Assembly (NCBI GenBank): GCA_002914845.1
Contig: JXTC01000172.1
Location: forward strand, 257,890-321,889
Direction: 5' to 3'
Length of the DNA: 64,000 bases
Origin: Trema orientale
Taxonomy: Eukaryota; Streptophyta; Magnoliopsida; Rosales; Cannabaceae
Position numbers and translations under genes: made by a program. Each line of letters opens with the position of its first letter. Position 1 is the stretch's first letter. Under the pieces are notes generated by a model that saw only the letters and a list, made by a program, of their open reading frames with translations, was not told the origin of the DNA and searched no databases. Shown in pieces: positions 1 through 10,297 of this stretch.

Positions 1-806
1 AACAAATCCAATGAGATTTCTTTTTCTAGAAATAAACGGCAATAATCAAATATTACTCAATAGACAAACTCCCAGGAAAGACCACGGAGGGGTCACAAAC
101 GGTCCCACTTAAAATCCAGCCTCCTAGACAGAACTTGTCTAAATTGTAATTGTTCAATTATTACAATTTATTAAAGAAATATCTCCAATCACAAAATATA
201 AATCCAGATATATTATAAAGCAATAACACATAAAAGACATATAACTGTTTTAAGATTGTTGGACAATTTTAGCTATTGCAAGTAATAATATATCCAGAAA
301 AATAAAAAATATAACAATAACAAGTTATAACATATGATTTAACAAATAACTAGGATAAAAATAATTATCATGAAGTTAAATCCAACAACGTAATAAATTC
401 ACAATTAAATTATGATTATAATGACCAAAATAACAAAAGGGTTTAAGGAAATCAAACCGAGTCTTGTGTTTCACACAATTTCCTTAAAACAGTTACGCCT
501 CCTCACCGGGGTGCTTAGAGGAATGTCAGCAGCGTCTGTTTTCCAGGATAAAACGGTTCACGAATAGCAACGTCGCACCAACTTGCTACTCACAACGAAC
601 TGAGCAATGCCCAAACTCTATCACCAGAACTCAAGAGAATTTGACAACTCTTATAAGAAAGAACAAGACTTCAAACTCTCTAACTTCTAACTAACTTCTC
701 TCTAACTTCTAACTAACTTTTCTTAACCGCCACAGAGAGAAATGGAAGAGAGGAATATGTGTGTCTTAGTGTGACTTGGTGTGTCTTATAGTGAAGGAGA
801 AGGTCT

Positions 807-816
807 CCTTTTATAG
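807..816 (-). promoter_or_regulatory. TATA box of the minus-strand LTR
   Basis: The minus strand reads CTATAAAAGG, followed by a CT-rich stretch with no long ORF. This is the usual layout of an LTR promoter, with U3 above and R/U5 below. Confidence 0.6.
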
Positions 817-835
817 TGTTCATGGGGGAACCAAG

Positions 836-1110
836 CCATTAACATCCCATTAATGTGGCTGAAAACATTTTTCTGTTGCAACATAACAGCCCATTAATCT
901 GGCTGAGAAACGTTCGTCTGTTACAACGTAACAGCAACAACCCATTAATGGCTAAAAAAGGTTTGTCTGTTATAACATAACAGTCCATTAATATGGCTGA
1001 AAAACGTTTTTCTGTTACAACGTAACAGCCATAGCCCATTAATGTGGTTGAAAAACTGAAAAACGTTTGGCTGTTACAACATAACTGCCAAAACGTTTTT
1101 GGCTGTTACC
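836..1110. repeat. Tandem repeat in LTR U3 (about 5 units of 43-60 bp)
   Basis: The unit begins CCCATTAATGTGGCTGAAAA on the plus strand and ends near CTGTTACAACGTAACAG. Five imperfect copies lie head to tail. CTGTTACAACGTAACAG is itself nearly palindromic. Tandem U3 repeats upstream of a TATA box often act as enhancers in plant Copia LTRs; that role is inferred here. Confidence 0.75.
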
Positions 1111-1271
1111 TCAACTTTATGAGGCCTAATAAATGTCCAAAAATGAATTTTGTAACTCTTGTATGTTACAAATTCAATTCTAGAACCTTCTCACTTTGGG
1201 TTTCAATTTCTCATTCACCCATGCCTCAAAATGGCTATTAACAATGGTTTTTCCAAACCATTTTTCCAACA

Positions 1272-2120
1272 TGTACTACATGGGAGGAGAGGCACGTTTA
1301 ATGACTAGCATACCCATGAAAATCCAACAACTACTCCACTACTACCAGGATGTTTTAAGTGAACCAGTGGGACTTCCACCTCAAAGAGATCAAGATCATC
1401 GCATACCATTGATGCCGGGCTGTGGATCAGTTGCCGTTTGACTATACCGTTACCCGTATTTCCAAAAAAATGAAATTGAACAAATTGTTAAAGAGTTACT
1501 CGCAATAGGAGTGATCAGGCCAAGCAATAGTCCATACTCCTCACCAGTTTTGTTAATCAAGAAGTAAGACGGTTCGTGGTGCATGTGTATTGACTATCGA
1601 GCATTAAACAAAGGCACGGTGAAAGATAAATTCCTAATATCGGTCATTGATGAGCTTCTGGATGCACTGGCTGGTGCACAATTCTTCACCAAATTAGATT
1701 TGTGGTCAGGCTATCACCAAGTGAGAATGCATTCCCACGACATCAAGAAAATGGCTTCTCGAACTCATCAAGGGCACTACGAATTCTTAGTAATGCCGTT
1801 TGGTCTCACGAATACCCCATCTACTTTTCAAGCACTTATGAATGAGGTATTTAAAAATTTTAATACGCAAATTTGTGCTTGTGTATCTTGATGATATCCT
1901 TATTTCTAGTAGAACTCGGGAGGACCATTTAGAACATTTGCAAGCTGTTTTTAAAGTCTTGAAAGCTAACCAATTGAAAGTGAAGTTGGCTAAATGTCAA
2001 TTTGGTAGAAGGGAGGTACAATATTTGGGGCTTGTTATTTCTAGTCATAGAGTGGTAGTTGATCCATCTAAAATTGAAGCTATGATATATTGGCCTAAAC
2101 CGAGAAATCCCAAGTCAATG
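1272..2120 (+). pseudogene. Reverse transcriptase domain, broken
   Basis: Three blocks carry RT homology. The first (about 1278-1441) has the pre-RT segment with GLPPQRDQDHRIPL. The second (1583-1891) has [30 protein letters not shown] and [20 protein letters not shown]. The third (from 1842) has the catalytic [10 protein letters not shown] stop lies at 1439-1441 and another just before 1583. The change of frame between the second and third blocks lies near 1855-1880, so the catalytic YLDD is out of frame with the fingers domain. No functional protein is expected. Confidence 0.85.
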
Positions 2121-2270
2121 CGAGGGTTCTTAGGCCTTACTGGGTATTATAGAAAATTTATCCAGCATTATGGTAAGATAGCTGCTCCCCTTACAAGTAT
2201 GCTCAAGAAAAACTCCTTTCAATGGACAACCATAACAGAAGAAGCATTCCACTCGCTGAAAGAAGCAATG

Positions 2271-2348
2271 ACAAAGGCCACAGTATTGTCTCTTCTTGAC
2301 TTTTCTAAAACAAAGGCCACAGTATTGTCTCTTCTTGACTTTTCTAAA
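2271..2348 (+). repeat. 39 bp perfect tandem duplication (13 codons)
   Basis: The unit beginning ACAAAGGCCACAGTATTG occurs at 2271-2309 and again at 2310-2348 with no differences, repeating the peptide TKATVLSLLDFSK. The perfect identity suggests an event more recent than much of the surrounding decay, or an assembly duplication. Confidence 0.95.
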
Positions 2349-2492
2349 ACTTTTATTATCGAATGTGATGCCTCTGGACTTGGCGTTGGTGCTGTTTTGC
2401 TGCAAGAACGACCCACTGCTTATTTTAGTCAAGCTCTTCATGGAAAGCATCTCGTCCTCTCAACCTATGAAAAAGAAATTTTGGCATTTGTA

Positions 2493-2546
2493 CTAGCTAT
2501 CCAAAAATGGCGGCCGTGTCTAGCTATCCAAAAATGACGGCCGTGT
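2493..2546 (+). repeat. 27 bp tandem duplication (9 codons)
   Basis: The unit beginning CTAGCTATCCAAAAATGG lies at 2493-2519 and 2520-2546. The copies differ by one base, G to A, which makes a stop codon. Confidence 0.93.
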
Positions 2547-2705
2547 CTCTTGGGAAGGAAATTCATTGCTCGTACCGACCACCAAAGTTTACGACATTTG
2601 TAGTCTCAAAAAATAACAACCACAGCACAACAACGATGGCTATATAAGTTAATGGGATATGACTTTCAGGTAGAGTATAAAAGGGTAGAGATAACATAGT
2701 AGCTG

Positions 2706-3810
2706 ATGCTCTTTCTAGTCGTCTCCCAAATCATCCCTCACTGGTTGGAGGATATAAAAGAAGAAATTACAATAATTCCCATATTGCAAGAGCTACAAGA
2801 AAGAATTCAGCAAGGGGAGGCACTTGGACCATGGCAGTTAGTTGATGGAATCATTCTGTTCAAAGGGAGGATATACTTATCAACAAACTCTAAGCTTACT
2901 AGAGCAATCATCAACGAATTCCATGGAAGCACACATGAGGGGTATGTGAAGACTCTTCAACGCATCAAGGCTAACTTCTATTGGAAAAAGATGAGGAAGA
3001 AAATTAAAGAATTCATACGCTGGTGTGATACTTGTCAATGCCACAAAACTGAGCAAATGTCACCTGCTAGTTTGCTGCAACCACTTCCTGTTCCAAGACA
3101 AATATGGGAAGAAATATCAATGGATTTCATTGAAGGATTATCTTCATCAAATCGTAAGACAATTATTTTTGTGATTGTTGATAGATTATCTAAGTATGCT
3201 CATTTTATTCCCCTGTCCCACCCATATACAGCAGTAGGTGTCGCACGATTATTTTTTGATAATGTTTTTAAGCTCCATGGTCTCCCAAAATCCATTGTAT
3301 GTGATCGAGACCCGACATTCACTAATGCCTTTTGGTGAGAATCGTTCCGTTTAAATGATACTTCTTTCAATTTTAGTTCCAGTTACCACCCTCAGGTGGA
3401 CGGCCAAATTGAGATTGTTAATCAAACCTTGGAAATGTATCTTCATTGTTTCACAAGTTCGAAACCAAGGGAATGGCTGAGATAGTTGTCATGGGCAGAA
3501 TATTGTTATAACATAAGTTGGCATGCAACAACAAAAAGAACTCCCTTTGAGACTGTTTATGGGCACCCACCACCAACTTTACTGAGTTATGTTCCTGGAA
3601 CTGCTAAACTTGGGGCTGTGGAACAAGAATTACTCTCTCGTGATCAAGTTCTCAAGGAAGTTCGTGAAGATATTCAGCAAGCTCAAGCAAAGATGAAAAA
3701 GGTTTATGATGCTAAACACAAAGAAAGGGAATTTCAGGTTGGAGATTTTGTATATCTGAAGTTGCAACCTTATCATCAAATGTCTCTTGCCTTGAGAAAA
3801 AATATGATTC
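2706..3810 (+). pseudogene. Integrase domain of the chromovirus relic
   Basis: The block 2706-3338 carries an HHCC zinc-binding segment (EFHGSTHEGY and WCDTCQCHK) and the catalytic core: MDFIEGLSSS gives the first Asp and VCDRDPTF the second. A TGA at 3336-3338 interrupts the core. The Glu-bearing segment YHPQVDGQIEIVNQTLEMYL follows in frame. After another stop near 3484, the C-terminal part runs 3486 to about 3810 with YNISWHATTKRTPFETVYG and GDFVYLKLQPY. The catalytic residues are visible but the frame is broken, so it is inactive. Confidence 0.85.
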
Positions 3811-3949
3811 CCATTTTCTTCTCTATCTCTCTCTTCCTTTTTATTCACATTTCTGAGCTATGGGAAATAATTGCGTGTGGCCGAAATCTTGTGAGCACGG
3901 CACAAATCTTACTTCTGATTTGTTGAATTAAACAAATGAATTAAGTTGA

Positions 3950-4658
3950 TGATGTGGCGGCTTGAGCACAAGTTTGTTAAGTGGTTAGTTGAAAATATCG
4001 ATCCTTCCTGATGCACGCTTACTCTTATCTAATTTTGAGTATGTTATGGGGATAAAGGATGGCGATAAAAGTATTAAATTCCAAAGTGCTGTAGATATAT
4101 CATATTTGAAGGATGATATAACCGGAGAAAAATTACAGATATCTATGACTGATTTAGAGGAACAATTAGAGGACTCGTAGGATACTGATGAGCTGTTTGT
4201 TGTGAGGTTTGCATTGGTTGCTATTGGGACAGTTTTATGTCTTTCATCAGGGATCCATCTTAGCAGTTCGTATTTGTATGCTGTGAGTGATACAAGGAAC
4301 TTAGGGAGGAAGAACTAGGCAAGTCACGCTGTCCATCATCTTATAGAGTCCATTAGACCCTACCAGGTCAATAAAGCCAAGAATTTGTATGTATGCACAT
4401 TATACTTGCAGGTAGATATGGTTATTTCTTACTAAAGGGTGTTGGCATTTTATAATTGTTGTGCATGTTTTTAACTAGATTCTGTTTTTTTTTTTTTGTG
4501 TGTTTTTTTTTGTGTAGCTATTTTATCTAGACTATGTGCAGTGGGAAGGTGGTCTATTTGACAGGACAATAGCTCTAATTGATTTCTGGGATTCCCAGAA
4601 GTGTAGTCGGGTTATGAAGTGGATTTGCAATATCGATAAATTTAGTTGTATGACATAG
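3950..4658 (+). pseudogene. Relic of a plant mobile-domain (Ulp1-transposon type) gene with one intron
   Basis: Two frames carry pieces resembling the N-terminal domain of plant proteins that usually end in a Ulp1 (C48) protease domain and travel in transposons. One has KFVKWLVENIDPS near 3972-4010; the other (3989-4412) has NFEYVMGIKDGDKSIKF, FALVAIGTVLC and LYAVSDTRNLGRKN. An intron can be read in phase: the exon ends CTTGCAG at about 4412 before GTAGAT, and the next exon starts after TTTTTTTTGTGTAG with LFYLDYVQWEGG, ending at a stop near 4656. Stops at 4177-4180 and after GRKN, plus a frameshift near 4010, show decay. The family assignment is from memory of its typical motifs, not a search. 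Confidence 0.45.
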
Positions 4659-5330
4659 CAATGGGATTAGTTTTGAAAACATTTATGGGTGAGTTTAGTT
4701 TTGAAAATATTTATGGGTGAGTCTCTTTTTTTCATCATTAGAGTTTAGTAGACACCTTAGATATAAATTCTCCATTATTTTCTCCATCTATAAATTTATC
4801 ATTGGAGTTAATTAAATTATTAGACAAAATTGAACTTCACAATTTGAAATTTCTCTTTTAGTATCCCATAGAAAAATTTCATGTAAAAGATACATCGTAG
4901 TACAACATATAAATTATCCGGGTTTTGACAATTTATCTAGCTTCATTATACAATATAGCAACCTGTGCATTCACATCGAACCATATGAACTCTCTTAAGT
5001 TGTTCACTATCAAAATCCCAGAAATGAAATCTTTTTCATCTTCCATATTGTTCCGTACAATAACAAGTTATTCCGTATTTATTTTACAGAATGTATAAAC
5101 TCAAAAGATTATACAACAATTTCTAGCGCACAACACTGAAATAAATGTCTAACGTCATATCCTTCTAACTTCTAAATAGATATCACATAGACGTATAAGG
5201 TTGGTTACATAATTTAATTATTACACATTTGAACTTAAAAACGAACAAAAACTTGTCCATATGAGACGTACGCTCAGCATGCAATCCGTACACTGAAAAT
5301 GCACTCTCTCGCTCTCTCTCTCTTCCCCAA
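4659..5330. other. AT-rich spacer, no gene seen
   Basis: No ORF, RNA gene or terminal-repeat element was recognised. The phrase TTTTGAAAA(C/A)ATTTATGGGTGAGT occurs twice (about 4671-4696 and 4700-4722). The right part becomes the presumed promoter region of the next gene. Confidence 0.6.
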
Positions 5331-5337
5331 CTATACC

Positions 5338-5345
5338 TATATAAA
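5338..5345 (+). promoter_or_regulatory. TATA box of the three-exon gene
   Basis: TATATAAA at 5338-5345 is followed about 30 bp downstream by the start of a CT-rich presumed 5' UTR. The first in-frame ATG is at 5533. Spacing and composition fit a plant Pol II core promoter. Confidence 0.55.
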
Positions 5346-5371
5346 GCTCACGTACATACGTATCAGGCACC

Positions 5372-5374
<3 letters not shown>

Positions 5375-5410
<36 letters not shown>
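5375..5410 (+). repeat. (TC)n microsatellite in presumed 5' UTR
   Basis: An uninterrupted run of TC dinucleotides of about 36 bp lies just downstream of the TATA box. Such pyrimidine runs are common in plant 5' UTRs. A shorter (TA)n run follows at about 5503-5521. Confidence 0.95.
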
Positions 5411-5413
<3 letters not shown>

Positions 5414-5532
5414 CTTCTTTCTCTCTTTCTTGCATTTCTTTGACCTCAATTGCGGAGAGCTGAGAACTCTTAATTCTTTCAAGAATAATCAGCTATAACT
5501 ATAATATATATATATATATATCGAAGAATAAG

Positions 5533-6522
5533 ATGATGAATTATCAGGGTGGAGCAGGCGGTGAAGAAGGTGGGCCCAATGACGGGGTGCTGAATTCCGG
5601 GGGAGATTCGAACCTCACAAGATCCAGGCACAAGAGAACCAGAGTCTCTGATCAAGAACAGAATAATAGAATCGATGAACTTCAACACGGGCACCGCAAC
5701 ATTAATGCTCATCATCATAATCAGGTTAATACATTTGCATTTATAGTATCTCTATAGCTTTCTTTCAAACTGTGTCTTCTTTCCCATCTCTTTCTTGATT
5801 TCTTTGACCTCGATCAGGGAGGTGGCAACCCGCCAGAAGGTGGAGCAAGCGACAGGCGAGGTGGGCCCAATTATGGCCGGCGGGGGAAGCGGTTGCCGCC
5901 CCGAAGATCGAAGCGCCAAAAAGTTGTCTCCAGCAACAATTCGGATATCAGTAATATTGCTGATCACATTAATCAGGTCTATATTATATATTTATTATAT
6001 ATAGCGTATATATGTATAGCTTTTCTTTCTTATCGTAATTCGTCATGCATGCATGCATATTCATTTACAGCCCATATTTTGGACCCAATATCCTTGCTTT
6101 TGAGTCTTCTTTTTCGTCATCTTAATTGGACGTTAATTCTTTATTATTAAAATTCCAAGTGTGGACTATCTAATACGACGTCGTTTTGATCGCAGATGCC
6201 TCTTGAAGAATACAACGCTTTTCATGAACGGCTGTTCGACGACCATTACCGCTTGAACAACATTAATTATTCCCCTGATTTTCAATTCCAAACGACGACA
6301 TTTCCTGCTCCGGTGCGAGCTCCATTAAACAAACCCGCCTTTCAGCCACAGCCGGTGATCACTTCAGAACATGACCCCTCCAACGTCCAAACGACACGTC
6401 CTTCTCTGTCGTTTCCTAACGCGGAAACCGTATTTTGGTGTCAAAATCACTTGATTCTTGCACGATTATTGGTGAAGAAGAAAATAGTTGAAGTTTGGGA
6501 CTCACTAGCTGATGCTAAATAA
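5533..6522 (+). CDS. Three-exon gene, basic N-terminus and Ulp1-like tail (hypothetical)
   Basis: Proposed exons are 5533-5724, 5818-5976 and 6196-6522. Every junction is GT-AG and in phase 0, giving 225 residues. Exon 1 is Gly-rich with a basic patch RSRHKRTRV (about residues 30-38) and a His run. Exon 2 is Gly/Arg-rich with RRSKRQK; both patches look like nuclear localisation signals. Exon 3 ends WCQNHLILARLLVKKKIVEV then WDSL. His202 and Asp219 are 17 residues apart, as in Ulp1 (C48) proteases, and DSL fits that family. The catalytic Cys segment was not found after the stop, so the protein would be inactive as a protease. A promoter lies upstream, and the mobile-domain relic at 3950-4658 is on the same strand. 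It could be a remodelled transposon gene or a pseudogene with intact splice sites. Confidence 0.55.
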
Positions 6523-7749
6523 CCAATATTTTACTCAATGAGGATTAAGGATACTGTAAGTTTCACGAATTTGTGTTTTTTTTCCTCCTCAATAGTTTGT
6601 GTTTTTTTTCCCATTGAAAATCTTGCATATTTGTTATAGTTGTAGCTCCGCGCTCTAGATTTGGACCTCTAGAGTCAGTTGAAAAATAAACCTGCTAGTT
6701 TCAACTTTTCTAGTTTTTCGCATTACTCGTGCTGCTTATTTTCCTATGTAGCCAAACCTTTTTTACTGTGAAGTATTTGTTATTTTTTTTTATGCAAAGT
6801 GGATGTAAGATTGACTTCCGATCATTTGTAATTAGTCCTTCTAAATATTTATTTGTCAATATTTTAATATTTAATTCCAAAATTTTGCGGTAATTATTAT
6901 ATTTTTTTTTAACATTGCAGCTTAATTCAAATGAAGAAAAGTGTAGCATAGCTTGTTGGCTCGCTTTTTCCAACTAAAACGAACAAAGAGACACATTGTT
7001 AAAAGATGTGCGAGAGTTCCATTTGAACGGACACTCATAATAGACTTAGTTTTTAAATTTATAGCTTCTAATAGTCCAAACTTAATTGTTATGTAATTTT
7101 TTTTCTTGAATTATTATTAGTTATTACTTATACAGAATGTTTAATGATTGTTTTTTTTTTCCCTGATCAATAGATAGTGTTCTTATTCTCTTAAGAGAAA
7201 CTGAATATTATTTTGTAGTCGTTAGTATAACTTAATGGTGGTCACTTCTCTTAGAGGGTCCAAAGCTCAAACCTCACACTTAAAAAAGGTAGAAGACAGT
7301 TATATAATAATCTATGATACAAATTTCACCTACCTATGAATATTTTCGTATATAAGCTAAAATACCCTTATTCAGTATTATTTTTATTATTGTATGAGGT
7401 TATACAATACAAAATTACCACCAAACAAAGTTATGTATTAAACTATAGTGTACTAAATACATATCAGTTCAAAGGTAGCGAGAATTGAGATTGACAACTT
7501 ATCAATTAACCAAAAAAAAGAAAATTATCCCACATCAGTTTAAAGGTTGTGAGATGTACTTAAAAGGATGCCCATGACACCTTAAAAAATTAGTTTAAAT
7601 GGCAAAGCACGCCAAATGAAAAAACAAATAAACAGACACAGTTAAAACAAACACAAGTACTAATTTTGTCTAGTGAAAAATTACCAAATCCTTATATTAA
7701 TAACATCCATAAAACAAAACTCTTTACAAAAATCCATAAAACAAAACTG
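6523..7749. other. AT-rich spacer, no gene seen
   Basis: No convincing coding region on either strand. The phrase CACATCAGTTTAAAGGTTGTGAG (7531-7553) resembles ACATATCAGTTCAAAGGTAGCGAG (about 7459-7482), a weak direct repeat. The right end is the 3' flank of the FAR1-like relic. Confidence 0.55.
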
Positions 7750-9226
7750 TTATTTCTTCTGATGCTTTGAGACACTTTCTGCTCCATCTTGTGTTGTTGG
7801 GCAATTCCTTGAATCATGTCCGATTCCTCCACAATCTTTACAATATATAGGCTTATTATTATCCTTTCTTTTGTTCTTGCCTTGAGAAAAAATTAAGTGA
7901 GATGCCTTTGCTTAAGTGGGTCTACCCTTTGTTGGTATTGGCATTGGGTCTTTAATTTCAAATTTTGGTGCAATTTTCATCTCATCCTTTGAAAGAGAAT
8001 CATCGTAACCTTGATTTTTGTTAATTTCTCGCAGTTCTCTCACCAATTCACACATTACTTTCATTGCCCCGTTGAATGTTTCACTAGATTTAGTAGCCTG
8101 AACTGCAACCAAATTACTTTGTGTGCTTATTCTACGATATCTTGTATTCTCAACCATATTTGGATGTGGACATTTTCTCTCTCTACCAAGTGCAGAAGGA
8201 TCAATATCTTTAGAATCTTTGAGCCACTGATTTTGGACAAGGCATGGTAGGAAATCAGATTTGTTTAAACTTCATGGTGGCAAAAATGCGTCTACATGGA
8301 ATTCCTTTAGTCTCGTAACAATAACAATCACATCTGACATCATCCCCTCCAAATAAGTATAAAACCTTACGCTTGGGGTCCTTTCGCTTGTACTTTGATA
8401 TTTAGTATAATCTCATTCTTGACCCTGTTAAAAATGTTCCTTGTAAAAATTGAAGCAGCTTGTTTCTCCACAAATGGTATATTGATTGATTTATCGTAGG
8501 CTCAGTCATGGTAGTCTTGTAGTGCTCATTCATCTTATTGTAATGCAATGCAGCTAGACCATTGTCACAGTGCCTTGAGAACATTCATAATGGTATACCT
8601 TCTTCTAAATCCTTTTTAATGAAAGCATTCATAGACTCACATATGCCAGTTGCTCTACACTTACCAAAATAATAACCACGAAGGAATGCATCTGCCCATA
8701 TATGTCTTGTCAAGTACTGTGCATCCAACCAATCGTTGTTGAACAAGTCATACTCCTCTTATAGTTTGATCCATTGCTCTTCTCATTCTACATCGGAATA
8801 ATACCTATTTCAATCAATTTAATAAAAATTTATTATAGTATTCGATAACAAGTCGATAATAATAACAAAATTATTATTTCAATCATAAAAATTACCTGAA
8901 TATCATTTTCTTTAAATCTTTGGAGAATCCAGGTTTATGTATATGATGCATGGCATTTTTTAAGATACGCCATGAGCATATATGATGTAAAACTTCAGGG
9001 ATTATCTCTTCAAGTACTTTGTTCATGGATCGGCAACCATCCGTCAAAACTTTATTTGGTTTCTTGCCACCCATACACTCTAGAAATGTTTCTAATATCC
9101 ATGTATATGTTTCATCTAACTCATTTTGAAGCAAAGAAAAGCCAAATACACAAGATCTATTATGATTATATGATCCTGGTAGAAATACCAAGGTCTCTCA
9201 CACCTGTTACCAGACACAAACATGTT
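7750..9226 (-). pseudogene. FAR1/FHY3-like gene, C-terminal part (MULE transposase domain and zinc knuckle)
   Basis: Read downward from 9226: the block 9191-8892 has CVFGFSLLQNELDETYTW, MGGKKPNKVLTDGCRSMNKV and VLHHICSWRILKNA, the core of the MULE transposase domain of FAR1-related proteins. Next come RHIWADAFLRGYYFGKCRAT and SESMNAFIK-like text (about 8720-8600), then 8584-8402. The block 8157-7912 leads to the zinc knuckle YCKDCGGIGHDSRNCPT and a stop at 7750-7752. Stops and frame changes separate the blocks. The family is transposase-derived transcription factors of light signalling, but non-domesticated MULE transposases share the same fold. The 5' part lies beyond the retrotransposon nest, at 29682-30808. 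Confidence 0.8.
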
Positions 9227-9231
9227 TGTGC
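9227..9231. repeat. Target-site duplication, left copy (Tat element)
   Basis: TGTGC sits directly before the left LTR. The right partner is TGTGG at 29677-29681 (4 of 5 bases). Confidence 0.55.
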
Positions 9232-9917
9232 TATTGGCACGATTCTCACCAACTGTCCACGTGTCTATACTATCCCGAATTGCTTTTGGCTCCAGACTGG
9301 ATCGGAGAGGCGAGGTTCTACACCTGCAAAGACTCTCTGATGCTTAAGTCAGATATTCGTTCATTAGAGGGGATAGCCAAAATATTCAATACTCTCTTCT
9401 TTAGTGTATTTATATATATATATATTCCTGGAGAGACGTGTGTGGTATTTATATTTCTAGAACTGAGGTACTGTTGGCTCCCAATCCTAAGATTGAGTAT
9501 CTTTTAGTTAGATTTGCTCCGGAAATCACAGGCCGAAGTTACCGTAATTCCCTTTGATTGACATGACTTACTCTCTGTCACCGCCTCCGGTATAAATTCG
9601 ACAGGGAAGGACGTCGATAACCTGCCGTTCTGTCAAGATGGTTTGCCCAATGTGCACATCTACCCAGGATCGCATTAAATACCTTGTCTGGGTCTGGGAC
9701 TGTGCGCTGCCTCTAATGGTCTTCAGGCGGAAGACTCTTGAGGCTTCCGACCCCCAGCGGTCGAGGCAAGGGTCAGATTGGGCCGAACCCGTCTAGGGTC
9801 TAGGATGGATTCGGCCTTGGTGTATTTTCTTGTACACGCGTCTGCTGGTATATTTCCTGCCACCTGTTCTACCACTTCGTCGCTCACGTGGCGTACGATC
9901 TAAAAATGGGCCCCACA
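9232..9917 (-). mobile_element. 3' LTR of the Tat element (686 bp)
   Basis: It matches 28939-29676 along nearly all its length, sharing TCTCACCAACTG, the CTTAAGTCAGATATTCGTTC segment and the end ATGGGCCCCACA. Relative to the right LTR it lacks about 55 bp near 9812 (after GGATTCGGCCTTGG). In element orientation it starts TGTGGGGCCC. Confidence 0.88.
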
Positions 9918-9940
9918 ACTACCCCCATTTCCCTACTTGA
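9918..9940 (-). promoter_or_regulatory. Polypurine tract of the Tat element
   Basis: The minus strand reads AAGTAGGGAAATGGGGGTAG directly before the 3' LTR start TGTGGGGCCC. This is the expected place for plus-strand priming. Confidence 0.75.
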
Positions 9941-10140
9941 TGGATTTGCAGCCATCAAGTGGAGAAATCACGCCTTCGGCCTGCCACTGTGAAGGATGCA
10001 CGTGGCCCATTGCCATTACTATTCGCCAGTTACCGATATCGGCGCACGTTGATCTGTACCACGATTTTCCTAATTTTTGAAATTTAAACGCCCCCGTTTC
10101 CCTCATATGGTTCTTTTCCAGCGAGACTCTTCGACTCCCC

Positions 10141-10148
10141 CTCTATAA
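10141..10148 (+). promoter_or_regulatory. TATA box of the Tat antisense gene
   Basis: CTATAAAA lies about 150 bp before the ATG at 10298 and about 220 bp inside the element from the LTR. The strand is opposite to the retrotransposon. Promoter function is inferred from motif and position. Confidence 0.5.
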
Positions 10149-10297
10149 AACCCGCACTTGAGTTCATTTCCCACTTTACCAAAATTTTCAAGTGCCCCCA
10201 TTTCTTTTCTTTCACAATTTCAAGCACTCCCAAACTTAGGGTTTCCGAATCCCCTTTTCCTTCGAGGCTTTCTATTCCCCAAATAGTGATCACGGAG

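Larger units (their letters stand above)
1..1271 (-). mobile_element. Copia-like LTR, partial (runs off the left edge)
   Basis: Read on the minus strand, the LTR starts at 1271 with TGTTGGAAAAATGG. It continues through a tandem-repeat U3, a TATA box (CTATAAAAGG, 807-816) and a CT-rich leader, and contains the motif GTTCTGTCTAGGAGG near 115-135. Its 3' end and any primer binding site lie outside the window, so solo LTR and full element cannot be told apart. It abuts, and appears to have cut into, the chromovirus relic beginning at 1272. Copia is inferred from the TGTTGG terminus and the layout; no coding region was seen. Confidence 0.65.
2121..2700 (+). pseudogene. RNase H domain of the same relic, with two in-frame duplications
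   Basis: This follows the RT thumb in the same frame (1842-2537). Visible are FLGLTGYYRKFI, FIIECDASGLGVGAVL with the first catalytic Asp, and STYEKEILAF with the catalytic Glu. Two short tandem duplications interrupt it: 39 bp at 2271-2348 and 27 bp at 2493-2546. In the second copy of the 27 bp unit the Trp codon TGG has become TGA, which ends the frame at 2535-2537. Homology resumes weakly to about 2700 (RTDHQSLRHL). Confidence 0.75.
1272..3810 (+). mobile_element. Decayed Ty3/gypsy chromovirus pol relic
   Basis: Reverse transcriptase, RNase H and integrase homology follow one another in the order typical of Ty3/gypsy. Gag, protease and both LTRs were not found: the left side is cut by the minus-strand LTR at 1271, and homology fades near 3810 before the chromodomain region. 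Several stops and at least one frameshift make it non-functional. The RT motif YLDD and the integrase style suggest a chromovirus; the lineage is uncertain. Confidence 0.8.

Noticed and set aside
839-1039. Open frame on the minus strand with repeated peptide
   Set aside because: It is only a translation of the tandem repeat in the LTR U3.
2130-2450. Minus-strand open frames opposite the RNase H relic
   Set aside because: They are shadows of the plus-strand pol frame and show no domain.
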